A DNA stretch of 64,000 nucleotides, from NCBI RefSeq assembly GCF_002210225.1, contig NZ_MWUJ01000003.1:124001-188000 (forward strand). Reading direction: 5' to 3'. The notes under the pieces are model-generated. The model saw nothing but the letters and a program-made list of their open reading frames with translations, was not told where the DNA came from and did no database searches. How positions within the stretch are numbered: position 1 is the stretch's first letter; each line of letters opens with the position of its first letter. This DNA is from Geofilum rhodophaeum (GTDB lineage Bacteria > Bacteroidota > Bacteroidia > Bacteroidales > Marinilabiliaceae). Of this stretch, positions 17,507 through 27,805 are shown in pieces. The position numbers were made by a program, and so were the translations under genes.

Positions 17507-20011
17507 ATGCCGTATATCGACTGGAGCACGCATGCTGCCACCCGGGAACTTCCCATTGTAGCACAACTTCCGGCCCTTAGGGACCACCTTCGCCAACACA
17601 ACACCCTGTTGTTGAGTGCCCCTCCCGGGGCAGGAAAGAGTACCCTCCTTCCTCTGGCCTTATTGGAGGAGGATTGGCTGGGCAATCAAAAAATACTGAT
17701 GCTCGAACCCCGACGCCTTGCTGCCAAGACCATAGCTACACGCATGGCGCAATTGCTCGGAGAGGAAGTAGGTCAGACCATAGGCTACCGCATCCGTTTT
17801 GAGCAAAAAATCAGCAAGGCAACCCGCATCGAAGTCCTCACCGAAGGCATACTCACCCGTATGCTCCAGTCCGACAATGCCCTGGAGGGCGTAGGCCTCC
17901 TGCTCTTTGATGAATTTCACGAGCGGAGCATCTTTGCCGATGTGGCCCTGGCACTCAGTCGCGAAGCCCAGCAGGTGCTGCGCAGCGACCTTCGGATGGT
18001 CATTATGTCGGCCACCCTCAACGTGCCCCACTTGGCCGAAATGCTGCAGGCACCTGTCCTCGAAAGCCAGGGCCGACAGTACCCGGTGACTGTTTTGTAC
18101 GGCGAAAAGCGGGAACTCAGCATCCTGCCCGAGGTGGCCGCCAGGGCGGTCCACCATGCCCTGCAAAAGGATCAGGGCGACCTGCTGGTATTCTTGCCCG
18201 GAGAAGCAGAAATTCGTCGTTGCGAAAGTCTCTTGCGCCCCCTGCTGCCGCAGGTGGCGCTGCATCCGCTGTACGGACAATTGCCCTTTGGGGCCCAACA
18301 GGCTGCCCTTGTGCCCGATCGCCAGGGACGGCGAAAAGTAGTGCTGGCCACCGACCTGGCCGAAACCTCCCTGACCATCGAAGGCGTGCAGGTGGTCATC
18401 GACAGCGGCTATGCACGCACCCTGCGCTTTGACCCCGGCTCGGGTCTCTCCCGCCTAACCACCGTGGAAATTTCACGGGACCGGGCCGACCAGCGGGCGG
18501 GACGGGCAGGACGCTTAGGGCCGGGTAAATGCTACCGCCTTTGGAGCAAGGCCGACGACGAGCGATTGGCTGAACATCGCCTACCGGAAATCGCCGACTC
18601 CGACCTGGCACCGGTCGTACTCGATCTGGCCCGTTGGGGCATTAAAGACCCCCTCTCCCTCAGCTGGCCCACGCCCCCACCACCCGCTCATCTTGCCCAG
18701 GCCCGGGACACCCTCAGTCAACTGGGGGCTCTTGAAAACGACACCATTACCCCCCACGGAAAAGCGATGGCCCTATTGCCTTGCCATCCGCGCCTGGCCC
18801 ACATGCTGCTGAAAGCACGCGAAAGTCACACCCTGTCCCTGGCGGTCGACCTGGCCGCCGTATTGGAAGAACGCGATCCTTTGTCGCGCGAAGCAGGCAT
18901 CGACATTAATCTGCGCATAGAAAAACTAAGACGCATGCGCGCCGCAGGCCGGGAAGTGCGAGAATGGAAGCGCCTGATCAAAGTAGCCGATGCCTATGCC
19001 CGCCTGATGAACACAAAAACCGAAAACGAATCCTTCGATGCCTACGCTACGGGCCTGTTGCTGGTCCACGCCTTTCCAGAGCGCATTGCATCGGCCCGAC
19101 CGGGCAACAACGCGCAATTTCAACTTTCCAACGGCAGCTGTGCCATGGTGGCGCACACCGACGATCTGGCCCACGAAGCCTGGCTGGCGGTAGCCCACCT
19201 CGATGCCAGAGAAGGCATCGGAAAAATTTTCTTAGCGGCGCCCCTGAATCCCCGGGACCTGGCCCCCATGGTTAAGACTGTGGAGAACATTGCATGGGAA
19301 TCCAGAAAAGGGGGACTGATTGCCGCTGAAGAATTACGCATTGGCGGTCTTGTTTTACAAACACGACCTCTTAAAAACCCCTGCCCCGATCAAATCACCG
19401 CAGCGCTGTGTCGTGTGCTGGAAAAAGAAGGCGCCCATCTGCTCGATTTCAACGAAGAAGTCACCCAATGGCAAAACCGGGTACAGTGTCTTGCCCGTTG
19501 GCGCCCGAAAGAAGACTGGCCCGATGTAAGCACCACCCACCTCCTGAAACAATGCAGGGAGTGGCTGGCCCCCTACCTCAACGGCCTCCGTAAAAACGAA
19601 GAACTAAAAAAAATAAACTTAAAAGAAGTCCTCCATTACCACCTGAGTCCTACCCGGCAAAAGTCCTTAGACCACCTGGCCCCGGAACGTCTGCCGGTCC
19701 CCAGTGGCTCCCTGATCAAACTGTCGTACCAAAGCGATGGCGGCGCCCCGGTTTTGGCCGTCCGCCTCCAGGAGCTTTTTGGCCTGGCTGAAACTCCCAC
19801 GGTAAATGAGGGACGTCAAAACGTACTCCTGCACCTCCTGTCGCCCGGCTTTAAACCCGTACAGGTAACCAGCGATCTACAAAGCTTTTGGAACAACACC
19901 TACTTTGAGGTGCGGAAAGAATTGCGGAACCGCTACCCCAAACACGTATGGCCCGACGACCCCTGGACCGAGCAAGCCATCCGGGGAACCCGTCGCCGTC
20001 CAACCAGATAA
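17507..20011 (+). CDS. hrpB: ATP-dependent helicase HrpB
   Basis: 834 residues, the usual length of HrpB. DEAH/RHA-type motifs: Walker A SAPPGAGKST (near residue 43), DEFHERS (motif II), MSATLN (motif III), then VLATDLAETSLTIEGV and DQRAGRAGR in the second RecA domain, followed by the HA2-like and the HrpB C-terminal domains. HrpB is a putative RNA helicase of unclear physiological role; it is not essential in Escherichia coli. The gene stands alone, between a terminator and the convergent GH3 gene. Confidence 0.93.
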   Translation: MPYIDWSTHAATRELPIVAQLPALRDHLRQHNTLLLSAPPGAGKSTLLPLALLEEDWLGNQKILMLEPRRLAAKTIATRMAQLLGEEVGQTIGYRIRFEQKISKATRIEVLTEGILTRMLQSDNALEGVGLLLFDEFHERSIFADVALALSREAQQVLRSDLRMVIMSATLNVPHLAEMLQAPVLESQGRQYPVTVLYGEKRELSILPEVAARAVHHALQKDQGDLLVFLPGEAEIRRCESLLRPLLPQVALHPLYGQLPFGAQQAALVPDRQGRRKVVLATDLAETSLTIEGVQVVIDSGYARTLRFDPGSGLSRLTTVEISRDRADQRAGRAGRLGPGKCYRLWSKADDERLAEHRLPEIADSDLAPVVLDLARWGIKDPLSLSWPTPPPPAHLAQARDTLSQLGALENDTITPHGKAMALLPCHPRLAHMLLKARESHTLSLAVDLAAVLEERDPLSREAGIDINLRIEKLRRMRAAGREVREWKRLIKVADAYARLMNTKTENESFDAYATGLLLVHAFPERIASARPGNNAQFQLSNGSCAMVAHTDDLAHEAWLAVAHLDAREGIGKIFLAAPLNPRDLAPMVKTVENIAWESRKGGLIAAEELRIGGLVLQTRPLKNPCPDQITAALCRVLEKEGAHLLDFNEEVTQWQNRVQCLARWRPKEDWPDVSTTHLLKQCREWLAPYLNGLRKNEELKKINLKEVLHYHLSPTRQKSLDHLAPERLPVPSGSLIKLSYQSDGGAPVLAVRLQELFGLAETPTVNEGRQNVLLHLLSPGFKPVQVTSDLQSFWNNTYFEVRKELRNRYPKHVWPDDPWTEQAIRGTRRRPTR

Positions 20012-20057
20012 GAGAGAAACTGCCCGGGCTGACCCACCACAAGTTCAACGCCACTGC

Positions 20058-21785
20058 TTAAGGCTTTAGGGGCGCCAAATCGATGCCGCTGCCTGCAGCA
20101 TACCATTGACTAATACTCACCGGCAAACGACCATTTGCGCCAATATGGCCGGTCAGCAAACGCCATACAGCCTCCTGGGCCCTGTCGTTGTTCTCATAAG
20201 CCAAAAGCAGAGCGCCAACACCGTCCAATTCCCGCCAGGGAGCCAGATGATAGGCATTGCCCATAAACACCGTGAGCGCCTGCTTTCGCTTGAGCAACTG
20301 AATCACTTCCTGCCTCAGCGCAGCATTGGCAGCACGACGTCCCCACTGGCTGTCGCCAATCACAAAAATAAGTCCGACCTCCTCCCCTACGCCAGCCAAC
20401 TGCCGCCTGAAAGCGGCAGGGTCGTGCAAGGCCAGATTTTGTACCTTTAAGCCCAACGACCGCAAGGAGTCGCGCAAAACAGGAGCCATCCCCAAAAGCA
20501 GAACCTCCTGCTGCTTCATCTGCGCCGGGTCAATTGGTAAAACTGCCTTGTTGTGCAAGAGGGTGAGGGCCGACTCGTACAAAAGCCGATTCAATTCAAG
20601 CGTTTCGGGTGTGTACAAAAGACTGTCCACCACCTTTACTGCCGAACGCTCACTGAGCCAATACTGAAAAGCGAGGGAGCGCCGACACTTTGCTTCCATC
20701 TCACGGGGGCAAAGCAAGCTGTCGGCCAAGGCCTTTTTAACGGCGGCAATGGCTCCGGGCAAATCTTCGGTAAATTCCACCACATCGTTGCCGGCCTTCA
20801 GCGCAAACATATCCACCACTCCTGGCGTACCCATCCCCCGGGCGCCCTGCATATTCACCGCGTCGGTCAGCACCAAACCCTCAAAACCCAGGTCCTCACG
20901 CAAGAGTCCCTTTACAATGCTGTCCGAAAAGCTGGCCGGCAGGCCAGCTCTGCTGTCCAGCGCAGGCACCTCAATGTGCGCCGTCATCATCCCCCATAAA
21001 CCAGCCTCAATCATTGCTTTAAAGGGAAGCAGATCGGTGCTGTCTAGCAAGGCCCGATCATGTTTAACCACAGGCAGCGTATGGTGCGAATCGCTGTCGG
21101 TATCTCCATGCCCCGGAAAATGCTTGCCTACCGCCATTACGCCTCCATCCTGCAGCCCCCTCATATAGGCTACGGATTTTCGTGCTACATTACCGGCTTG
21201 CTCCCCAAAGGAGCGATGCCCAATGATCGGATTGTCGGGATTGCTGTTCACATCGGCCACAGGAGCCATGTTTACATGGATACCAAGCACACGCATTTGA
21301 CGAGCAATTTCAAGTCCCATACGGTAAACCAGGCTGTCGCTGGCCAGAGCGCCCAGAGTCATGGCATAAGGAAAGGCGGGCAAGTCCTTCAAACGCATGG
21401 CAGCTCCCCATTCTCCATCGATCGATACCAGCATGGGGCGCTTACTGAGCGACTGCAAATCAAGAACCACTTCGGGCACCCGCTCCAAAGACATTCCCAT
21501 GAGCAAAACGCCTCCCGGCTGGTAGCGCTCCACCTGAGTCCGTATGCGCGCATAGGCTGCGGGTTGATCCGCCTGCTCCACAGCCAGCCAGAAGAGTCGC
21601 GCAATGCGTTCCTCTTCGCTCATACTGAGGTACACCGAATCGACCCACTGTTGGGCCGAATCGTACACCAAATCAGGCGTAAGCACCAGGGGGGCAGCGG
21701 GCGGCTCAGCCCCGACCAAAGGGGGCTGACAGCGCAAGAAAGACAACAACAAAAAAAGAGAGCTAAAAAAAACGAGGGAGCGCAT
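20058..21785 (-). CDS. nagZ: GH3 beta-N-acetylhexosaminidase, NagZ-like, envelope form
   Basis: 575 residues with a signal peptide (possible lipoprotein Cys19). The GH3 barrel shows the NagZ signature KHFPGHGDTDSDSHHTLP at 221-238, whose Asp232-His234 pair serves as general acid/base in NagZ enzymes, and the nucleophile Asp308 in LVLTDAVNM. A shortened C-terminal alpha/beta domain follows; the beta-lactamase-like domain often fused in Bacteroidota is missing. NagZ removes N-acetylglucosamine from muropeptide ends. It begins 39 bases after namZ on the same strand, so exo-muramidase and exo-glucosaminidase are probably made together and alternate on glycan strands. Confidence 0.88.
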   Translation of the reverse strand: MRSLVFFSSLFLLLSFLRCQPPLVGAEPPAAPLVLTPDLVYDSAQQWVDSVYLSMSEEERIARLFWLAVEQADQPAAYARIRTQVERYQPGGVLLMGMSLERVPEVVLDLQSLSKRPMLVSIDGEWGAAMRLKDLPAFPYAMTLGALASDSLVYRMGLEIARQMRVLGIHVNMAPVADVNSNPDNPIIGHRSFGEQAGNVARKSVAYMRGLQDGGVMAVGKHFPGHGDTDSDSHHTLPVVKHDRALLDSTDLLPFKAMIEAGLWGMMTAHIEVPALDSRAGLPASFSDSIVKGLLREDLGFEGLVLTDAVNMQGARGMGTPGVVDMFALKAGNDVVEFTEDLPGAIAAVKKALADSLLCPREMEAKCRRSLAFQYWLSERSAVKVVDSLLYTPETLELNRLLYESALTLLHNKAVLPIDPAQMKQQEVLLLGMAPVLRDSLRSLGLKVQNLALHDPAAFRRQLAGVGEEVGLIFVIGDSQWGRRAANAALRQEVIQLLKRKQALTVFMGNAYHLAPWRELDGVGALLLAYENNDRAQEAVWRLLTGHIGANGRLPVSISQWYAAGSGIDLAPLKP

Positions 21786-21824
21786 AAAAGTGCAAATTAA
21801 CTTGTTTAGGCCTATATTAACAAT

Positions 21825-22991
21825 TTAGGGATACAGCAGATATCGGGCACGCAAACGGCTGAAAGCAGCCAGTTCGTCCTCCCAGGAGGCACGGATTTCT
21901 GTTTCGCTCATGCCGCTTTCAATTTGTTGCAGCAAGCGGTCACCGCCAGCCAGCAGATTAAAAAAACGCCGGCGCGAGATAAAATCGGCCTTACGTCCGG
22001 ATTTTTCATAAAAGGCCAGGAGGTACTTCAGGGTAAAGCGATGGTCCAGTCCCTCCTCCTGCCGCAAATCGATGCCGTAACAAAGCTGGCCCTCTTGCAA
22101 GGGTTGCTGGGCACCGGGCCCACTTTGGGGTGTGAAAGTAAAAGAGCCGAAGGAAGGGTTGGGATACCCGGCGACCTGAAAGGGGAAGGGGGTACCACGC
22201 CCTATGCTGACCTCCGTGCCCTCAAAAAGACAAAGTGAAGGATAGAGCCGTATGCTCAGGGCATTCGGCAAATTGGGCGAAGGGGGCAGAGGCAACTCGT
22301 AAGGGCTGTCGTGCCGATAATTCGCCATCTCCACCACGGTAAGGTCACAAAAAACACCGTCACTCAACCAGCCCTCCCCATTGATCATTTCGGCCAACTC
22401 TCCCAGCGTCAATCCATGTACCACCGGAAGGGGGTGCATACCCACAAAGGATTGAAAAGCCAGGTTGAGCACCGGACCGTCGATGTAGTCGCCATTGGGA
22501 TTGGGCCTGTCGAACACCACCACAGGCAAGTTCTCTTCGGCGCAGGCCTCCATCAAATAATGCATACTGGAGGCGTAGGTATAAAAGCGTACCCCCACAT
22601 CCTGCAAATCAAAAACCAACACATCTAAACCTTCCAACTGTTGAGAAGAAGGCTTTTTTGAAGTGCCATAAAGAGAGATTATGGGCAAACCACTGCGCGG
22701 ATCGCGACCATCGGCAATGTGGGCACCGGCATCGGCATTTCCGCGAAAACCGTGTTCGGGGACAAAAATACGTTGTACATCCAAACCCAATGTCAACATG
22801 GTATCGAGCAGGTGGGTGGGCCCCACCCTGGAACTGTGGTTCACCAGAAGGCCAATCCGCTTCCCTTCGAGCAGGGGTTTCCACAGCTCAGTACGCTCGG
22901 CGCCCAGGCGCAGACCGTTCTCTGAAGCTGCGGGCCTGCAACACAAGAACAAGGGAAAAACCAACATCAGCCACAACAGTTGCCGACTCAT
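21825..22991 (-). CDS. namZ: NamZ-type exo-beta-N-acetylmuramidase (DUF1343, GH171)
   Basis: 388 residues with a signal peptide ending in a possible lipobox (PLFLCC). The DUF1343 family is shown by KRIGLLVNHSSRVG, the catalytic-site motif VPEHGFRG (Glu79-His80), LDVLVFDLQDVGVRFYTY and FDRPNPNG. Characterised NamZ releases N-acetylmuramic acid from the non-reducing end of peptidoglycan strands. The neighbouring NagZ-like enzyme would expose the next MurNAc. DUF3467 ends 38 bases upstream and may be the first gene of the operon. Confidence 0.9.
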   Translation of the reverse strand: MSRQLLWLMLVFPLFLCCRPAASENGLRLGAERTELWKPLLEGKRIGLLVNHSSRVGPTHLLDTMLTLGLDVQRIFVPEHGFRGNADAGAHIADGRDPRSGLPIISLYGTSKKPSSQQLEGLDVLVFDLQDVGVRFYTYASSMHYLMEACAEENLPVVVFDRPNPNGDYIDGPVLNLAFQSFVGMHPLPVVHGLTLGELAEMINGEGWLSDGVFCDLTVVEMANYRHDSPYELPLPPSPNLPNALSIRLYPSLCLFEGTEVSIGRGTPFPFQVAGYPNPSFGSFTFTPQSGPGAQQPLQEGQLCYGIDLRQEEGLDHRFTLKYLLAFYEKSGRKADFISRRRFFNLLAGGDRLLQQIESGMSETEIRASWEDELAAFSRLRARYLLYP

Positions 22992-23029
22992 ATTACTTCC
23001 TTTAGCATTCAGTTACTTATCAACGGCTC

Positions 23030-23350
23030 TTAAGCCTGTCCACCGGGTGCGGAAAACGGCAGGGGATTAAAACCGGCCGACCCGTCTTTGATGTCCTTTA
23101 CCGGACCAAAATGCTTTTCGTAGCGCGATATGTTGTCCTGCAAGGCATGCAGCAAGCGCTTGGCATGCTCCGGGGTTAAAACGATGCGTGATTTCACTTG
23201 AGCCTTGGGAACTCCAGGCATTACCCGTACAAAATCCAGTACAAACTCCGAGGGGGAGTGACTGATGATGGCCAGGTTGGAGTAAATACCCTGACCAATT
23301 TCTTCATTCAATTCAATTTTTAATTGCTGTGCTTTTTTAGGATCTTCCAT
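23030..23350 (-). CDS. DUF3467 protein
   Basis: 106 residues, matching DUF3467: IELNEEIGQGIYSNLAIISHS, then DFVRVMPGVPKAQVKSRIVLTPEHAKRL-type segments and a variable proline/glycine tail. It commonly sits after rpoC in Bacteroidota, as here. Its function is unknown; the small, charged, non-secreted form suggests a cytosolic protein. The rpoC terminator separates it from rpoBC. A TATCTTTA near 23378 on the minus strand may be its own weak -7 element. Close spacing to namZ suggests co-transcription. Confidence 0.85.
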   Translation of the reverse strand: MEDPKKAQQLKIELNEEIGQGIYSNLAIISHSPSEFVLDFVRVMPGVPKAQVKSRIVLTPEHAKRLLHALQDNISRYEKHFGPVKDIKDGSAGFNPLPFSAPGGQA

Positions 23351-23405
23351 AATACGGTATTTTATCGATCCTAAAGATAGCGTTTTTTACACAGTCGGAC
23401 ATAAA

Positions 23406-23433
23406 AAAGGCCATCCCCGGAGGGATGGCCTTT
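23406..23433 (-). terminator. rpoBC operon terminator
   Basis: Perfect 12-base stem (AAAGGCCATCCC / GGGATGGCCTTT) with a 4-base loop. On the minus strand it is followed by a run of T, 30 bases after the rpoC stop. Confidence 0.9.
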
Positions 23434-23463
23434 CCATATCTGCAGCAAGTGTCAGACTAAGTT

Positions 23464-26400
23464 CTATTCGTAAACCGTCTCACTTTCGAACTTATTTCCA
23501 CCTACCAATTTCTCATAGTCCTCACGCGAACCCACAACAATCTTGTCGTAATCGCGCAATCCGGTTCCTGCAGGAATCAAGTGACCACAAATCACATTCT
23601 CCTTCAAGCCGTCCAGAGCATCAATCTTACCTTGTATGGCTGCCTCATTCAGCACCTTAGTGGTTTCCTGGAAGGAAGCTGCCGACATAAAGCTCTTGGT
23701 CTGCAAGGCCGCACGGGTAATCCCCTGCAAAACCTGACTGGAAGTGGCCGGAACCGCTTCACGGGCCTGTACCAATTTCAAGTCACGACGCTTCAACTGA
23801 GAGTTCTCATCGCGCAGGCGACGGGCAGTAATGATCTGACCAGGACGCAGACTCTGCGAATCACCGGAATCTTCCACCACCATTTTACCCCAGATCTCAT
23901 CGTTCTCTTCCATGAACTCAATCTTGTCGACAATCTGACGCTCCAGGAAGCGGGTATCGCCCTGGTCGTCAATCTCCACCTTACGCATCATCTGACGCAC
24001 AATGATTTCGAAGTGCTTATCGTTGATTTTCACCCCCTGTAGGCGGTAAACATCCTGTACTTCGTTAACAATGTACTCCTGAACAGCTGTGGGACCTTTA
24101 ATCGACAGGATGTCGGCAGGTGTAATGGCGCCGTCTGACAACGGAATACCGGCACGAACATAATCGTTCTCCTGCACCAGTATCTGCTTAGACAGCGGAA
24201 CCAGATACTTCTTAACCTCACCGGTTTTTGAAGTCACAATGATCTCACGGTTACCCCGCTTGATTTTCCCGAAGGTTACCTCTCCGTCGATCTCAGAAAC
24301 AACCGAAGGATTGGATGGATTACGGGCCTCAAAGAGCTCGGTAATACGGGGCAGACCACCGGTGATGTCACCGGAGCGACCCATAGCACGAGGAATCTTA
24401 GCCAGAATATGCCCCTGCTTGATTTCCTCTCCATCATCTACTGCGATGTGAGCACCTACAGGCAGGTTATAAGTTCGCAACACCTCACCCTTCTCGTCCA
24501 AAATGCGGGCACTGGGGTTTTTGGTTTTATCGCGACTTTCAATAATTACTTTTTCACGGAAGCCGGTCTGCTCATCCGACTCTTCTTTGAAGGTTACCCC
24601 ATCAACCAGGTTGTCGAACTGCACTTTACCCTTTTTCTCACTAATGATCAGGGCGTTCCATGGATCCCACTCCGCAATCAAATCGCCTTTGGCTACTTCC
24701 GCACCGTTCTTTATGTACAGTTTGGCACCATAGGGTATCGGCTGAGTCGTGAGGGCAATATTGGTGTTTTTATCGACGATACGCATCTCGGCCAAACGAC
24801 CAATCACCACATCCACTTCAGTTCCTTCTTCCGTTGTGGAAGGTACAGTACGTAACTCATCAATTTCGACACGACCCTCGTACTTCGCCAACATACTGTT
24901 TTCTGAAGTAATGTTGGAAGCAGTACCCCCAACGTGGAAGGTACGCAGCGTCAACTGGGTACCAGGTTCCCCGATGGACTGGGCAGCAATTACACCCACA
25001 GCCTCACCTTTTTGTACCATACGACCGGTAGCCAGGTTACGACCATAACACTTGGCGCAAACTCCTTTCCTGGATTCACAGGTCAATACAGAACGAATCT
25101 CCACTCTTTCGATGGGCGAACCATCTATGATTTTGGCAGCCACTTCGGAGATTTCTTCACCCGACTTGACAATTACATCACCGGTAGTGGGATTGTAAAC
25201 ATCGTGTACAGATACACGACCCAGTATGCGCTCATACAAGGAAGCAACCACTTCCTCATTGTTCTTGAGTGCAGTAGCGGTAAGGCCACGCAGTGTTCCA
25301 CAGTCCTCCTCATTAATGATTACGTCCTGAGACACATCGACCAAACGACGGGTCAGATAACCGGCATCGGCTGTTTTAAGCGCGGTATCGGCCAGACCCT
25401 TACGGGCACCGTGGGTAGAGATAAAGTACTCGAGAACCGACAAGCCTTCCTTAAAGTTCGACAAAATCGGGTTTTCAATAATCTGACCGCCTTCGGCACC
25501 AGACTTCTGGGGCTTAGCCATCAAACCACGCATACCAGAGAGCTGACGAATCTGCTCCTTTGAACCACGAGCTCCGGAATCCAACATCATATACACCGAG
25601 TTGAAACCCTGCTGATCGGAACTCAACTGCTCCATCAGGGTATGGGTCAAACGGGCATTTACGTGCGTCCAAATGTCAATAATGGCATTATAGCGCTCGT
25701 TGTTGGTAATGAAACCCATGTTGTAGTTGTTCACCACCTCTTCCACTTCATCGTAACCCGATTGTACCAAGGCATCCTTCTCAGCCGGAATAATCACGTC
25801 TTCGAGGTTAAAGGACAAGCCACCCTGGAAGGCCAGCTTATAACCCAGGCCTTTGATGTCATCGAGGAATTGAGCCGTGGCGGGTGTTCCACAGGTCTTA
25901 TGTACATAACCAATGATGTCGCGAAGCGCCTTCTTGGTCAACAATTCATTGATAAAGCCCACTTCTTTGGGGGTCACTTCGTTAAAAAGTATACGTCCCA
26001 CAGTCGTTTCGACCATCATCAGTTCAGGGGTTCCACTTTCATTAAGGTCATAATCTTTCACCTTAACCTTAGCGTGCAACTCCACCTTGCCTTCGTTGTA
26101 GGCAATTTTTGCCTCCTCGGGCGAATAAAAGACCAAGCCCTCACCCCGGGCTCCGGGACGCATTTTGGTCATATAATAAAGTCCCAAAACCATATCCTGC
26201 GAGGGAACTGTAATGGGTGCTCCGTTGGCGGGGTTCAAGATATTCTGAGAACCCAACATCAACATTTGGGCCTCCAGAATGGCTGCATTGCCCAAAGGCA
26301 GGTGAACCGCCATCTGGTCACCGTCAAAGTCGGCGTTAAAAGCGGCACAAGCCAGCGGGTGCAACTGAATGGCTTTTCCCTCAATCAGCTTGGGCTGAAA

Positions 26401-27744
26401 AGATTGAATACCCAAACGGTGCAGGGTTGGCGCACGGTTCAGCAATACAGGGTGCCCTTTCAGTACATTCTCCAGAATGTCCCAAACTACGGGATCCTTA
26501 CGATCTACTATCTTCTTGGCCGATTTAACCGTCTTTACTATTCCGCGCTCAATCAATTTACGGATGATGAAAGGCTTATAAAGCTCTGCAGCCATGTCCT
26601 TGGGCAAACCACACTCGTGCATGCCCAACTCGGGACCTACAACAATGACCGAACGTGCAGAATAATCAACACGCTTACCCAACAGGTTCTGGCGGAATCG
26701 ACCCTGCTTTCCTTTCAAACTGTCTGAAAGAGACTTCAAAGGACGATTGGCATCGGTTTTAACGGCGTTGGATTTACGGGAGTTGTCGAAAAGTGAATCG
26801 ACCGACTCCTGCAACATCCTTTTTTCGTTACGCAAAATCACTTCTGGCGCCTTGATCTCGATCAGGCGCTTCAAACGATTGTTACGAATGATAACCCGGC
26901 GGTAAAGATCGTTCAAATCGGAGGTGGCAAAACGGCCCCCATCTAGCGGCACCAAAGGACGCAACTCGGGAGGAGTTACCGGAACCACCTTAACAATCAT
27001 CCATTCGGGGCGGTTAATCCCCTTTGATTCGCGGAAGGACTCCACAACCTGCAAACGCTTCAGCGCTTCATTCTTACGCTGCTGCGAGGTTTCGGTATTG
27101 GCCTTATGACGCAAGTCATAAGACAATTCGTCCAAATCCAAACGGCCCAGGATCATGTACAAGGCCTCGGCACCCATTTTGGCGATGAATTTATTGGGGT
27201 CATCGTCTTCGAGCATCTGATTGCCCTTGGGCAGCGAATCCAGGATATCCAGGTATTCCTCTTCGGTTAAGAAGTCCATGGTCTTAACTCCATCCTCGGC
27301 CTTAACACCGGGATTGATGACCACGTAACGTTCGTAATAAATGATGGCATCAAGCTTCTTGGTGGGCAAGCCCAGCAAGTAGCCGATTTTATTGGGCAGG
27401 GAACGGAAGTACCAAATGTGGGCAACGGGAACCACCAGGGAAATGTGTCCCATTCTTTCACGTCGCACCTTCTTCTCAGTAACTTCCACTCCACAACGGT
27501 CACACACAATGCCACGGTAACGGATACGCTTGTATTTTCCGCAGTGACACTCATAATCCTTCACGGGACCAAAGATTCTTTCGCAAAAAAGACCATCCCG
27601 TTCGGGCTTATAAGTACGGTAATTGATCGTCTCGGGCTTCAATACTTCCCCGCTGGATCGCTCCAGAATTTCTTCCGGGGAAGCCAAACCTATAGAGATC
27701 TGGGTAAAATTACTCTTGACTTTCTGTTCTCTCCTGAATGCCAT
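23464..27744 (-). CDS. rpoC: RNA polymerase beta' subunit
   Basis: 1426 residues, the usual Bacteroidota length. The N-terminal zinc site ([20 protein letters not shown]), the absolutely conserved active-site magnesium loop [10 protein letters not shown], the second zinc site ([13 protein letters not shown]) and the trigger-loop region (RTFHVGG) are all present. It forms the catalytic core with RpoB. The start [10 protein letters not shown] is 61 bases after the rpoB stop and a terminator follows. Confidence 0.99.
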   Translation of the reverse strand: MAFRREQKVKSNFTQISIGLASPEEILERSSGEVLKPETINYRTYKPERDGLFCERIFGPVKDYECHCGKYKRIRYRGIVCDRCGVEVTEKKVRRERMGHISLVVPVAHIWYFRSLPNKIGYLLGLPTKKLDAIIYYERYVVINPGVKAEDGVKTMDFLTEEEYLDILDSLPKGNQMLEDDDPNKFIAKMGAEALYMILGRLDLDELSYDLRHKANTETSQQRKNEALKRLQVVESFRESKGINRPEWMIVKVVPVTPPELRPLVPLDGGRFATSDLNDLYRRVIIRNNRLKRLIEIKAPEVILRNEKRMLQESVDSLFDNSRKSNAVKTDANRPLKSLSDSLKGKQGRFRQNLLGKRVDYSARSVIVVGPELGMHECGLPKDMAAELYKPFIIRKLIERGIVKTVKSAKKIVDRKDPVVWDILENVLKGHPVLLNRAPTLHRLGIQSFQPKLIEGKAIQLHPLACAAFNADFDGDQMAVHLPLGNAAILEAQMLMLGSQNILNPANGAPITVPSQDMVLGLYYMTKMRPGARGEGLVFYSPEEAKIAYNEGKVELHAKVKVKDYDLNESGTPELMMVETTVGRILFNEVTPKEVGFINELLTKKALRDIIGYVHKTCGTPATAQFLDDIKGLGYKLAFQGGLSFNLEDVIIPAEKDALVQSGYDEVEEVVNNYNMGFITNNERYNAIIDIWTHVNARLTHTLMEQLSSDQQGFNSVYMMLDSGARGSKEQIRQLSGMRGLMAKPQKSGAEGGQIIENPILSNFKEGLSVLEYFISTHGARKGLADTALKTADAGYLTRRLVDVSQDVIINEEDCGTLRGLTATALKNNEEVVASLYERILGRVSVHDVYNPTTGDVIVKSGEEISEVAAKIIDGSPIERVEIRSVLTCESRKGVCAKCYGRNLATGRMVQKGEAVGVIAAQSIGEPGTQLTLRTFHVGGTASNITSENSMLAKYEGRVEIDELRTVPSTTEEGTEVDVVIGRLAEMRIVDKNTNIALTTQPIPYGAKLYIKNGAEVAKGDLIAEWDPWNALIISEKKGKVQFDNLVDGVTFKEESDEQTGFREKVIIESRDKTKNPSARILDEKGEVLRTYNLPVGAHIAVDDGEEIKQGHILAKIPRAMGRSGDITGGLPRITELFEARNPSNPSVVSEIDGEVTFGKIKRGNREIIVTSKTGEVKKYLVPLSKQILVQENDYVRAGIPLSDGAITPADILSIKGPTAVQEYIVNEVQDVYRLQGVKINDKHFEIIVRQMMRKVEIDDQGDTRFLERQIVDKIEFMEENDEIWGKMVVEDSGDSQSLRPGQIITARRLRDENSQLKRRDLKLVQAREAVPATSSQVLQGITRAALQTKSFMSAASFQETTKVLNEAAIQGKIDALDGLKENVICGHLIPAGTGLRDYDKIVVGSREDYEKLVGGNKFESETVYE

Positions 27745-27805
27745 ATATCGTAGAGTATTAAAAAATTAAAACAAACAACCGGTAGTCATTAACTTGCCGG
27801 AAAGA

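Noticed and set aside
25642-26727. Plus-strand open frame of 361 codons inside rpoC
   Set aside because: Antisense to conserved rpoC sequence; no start signals or domains.
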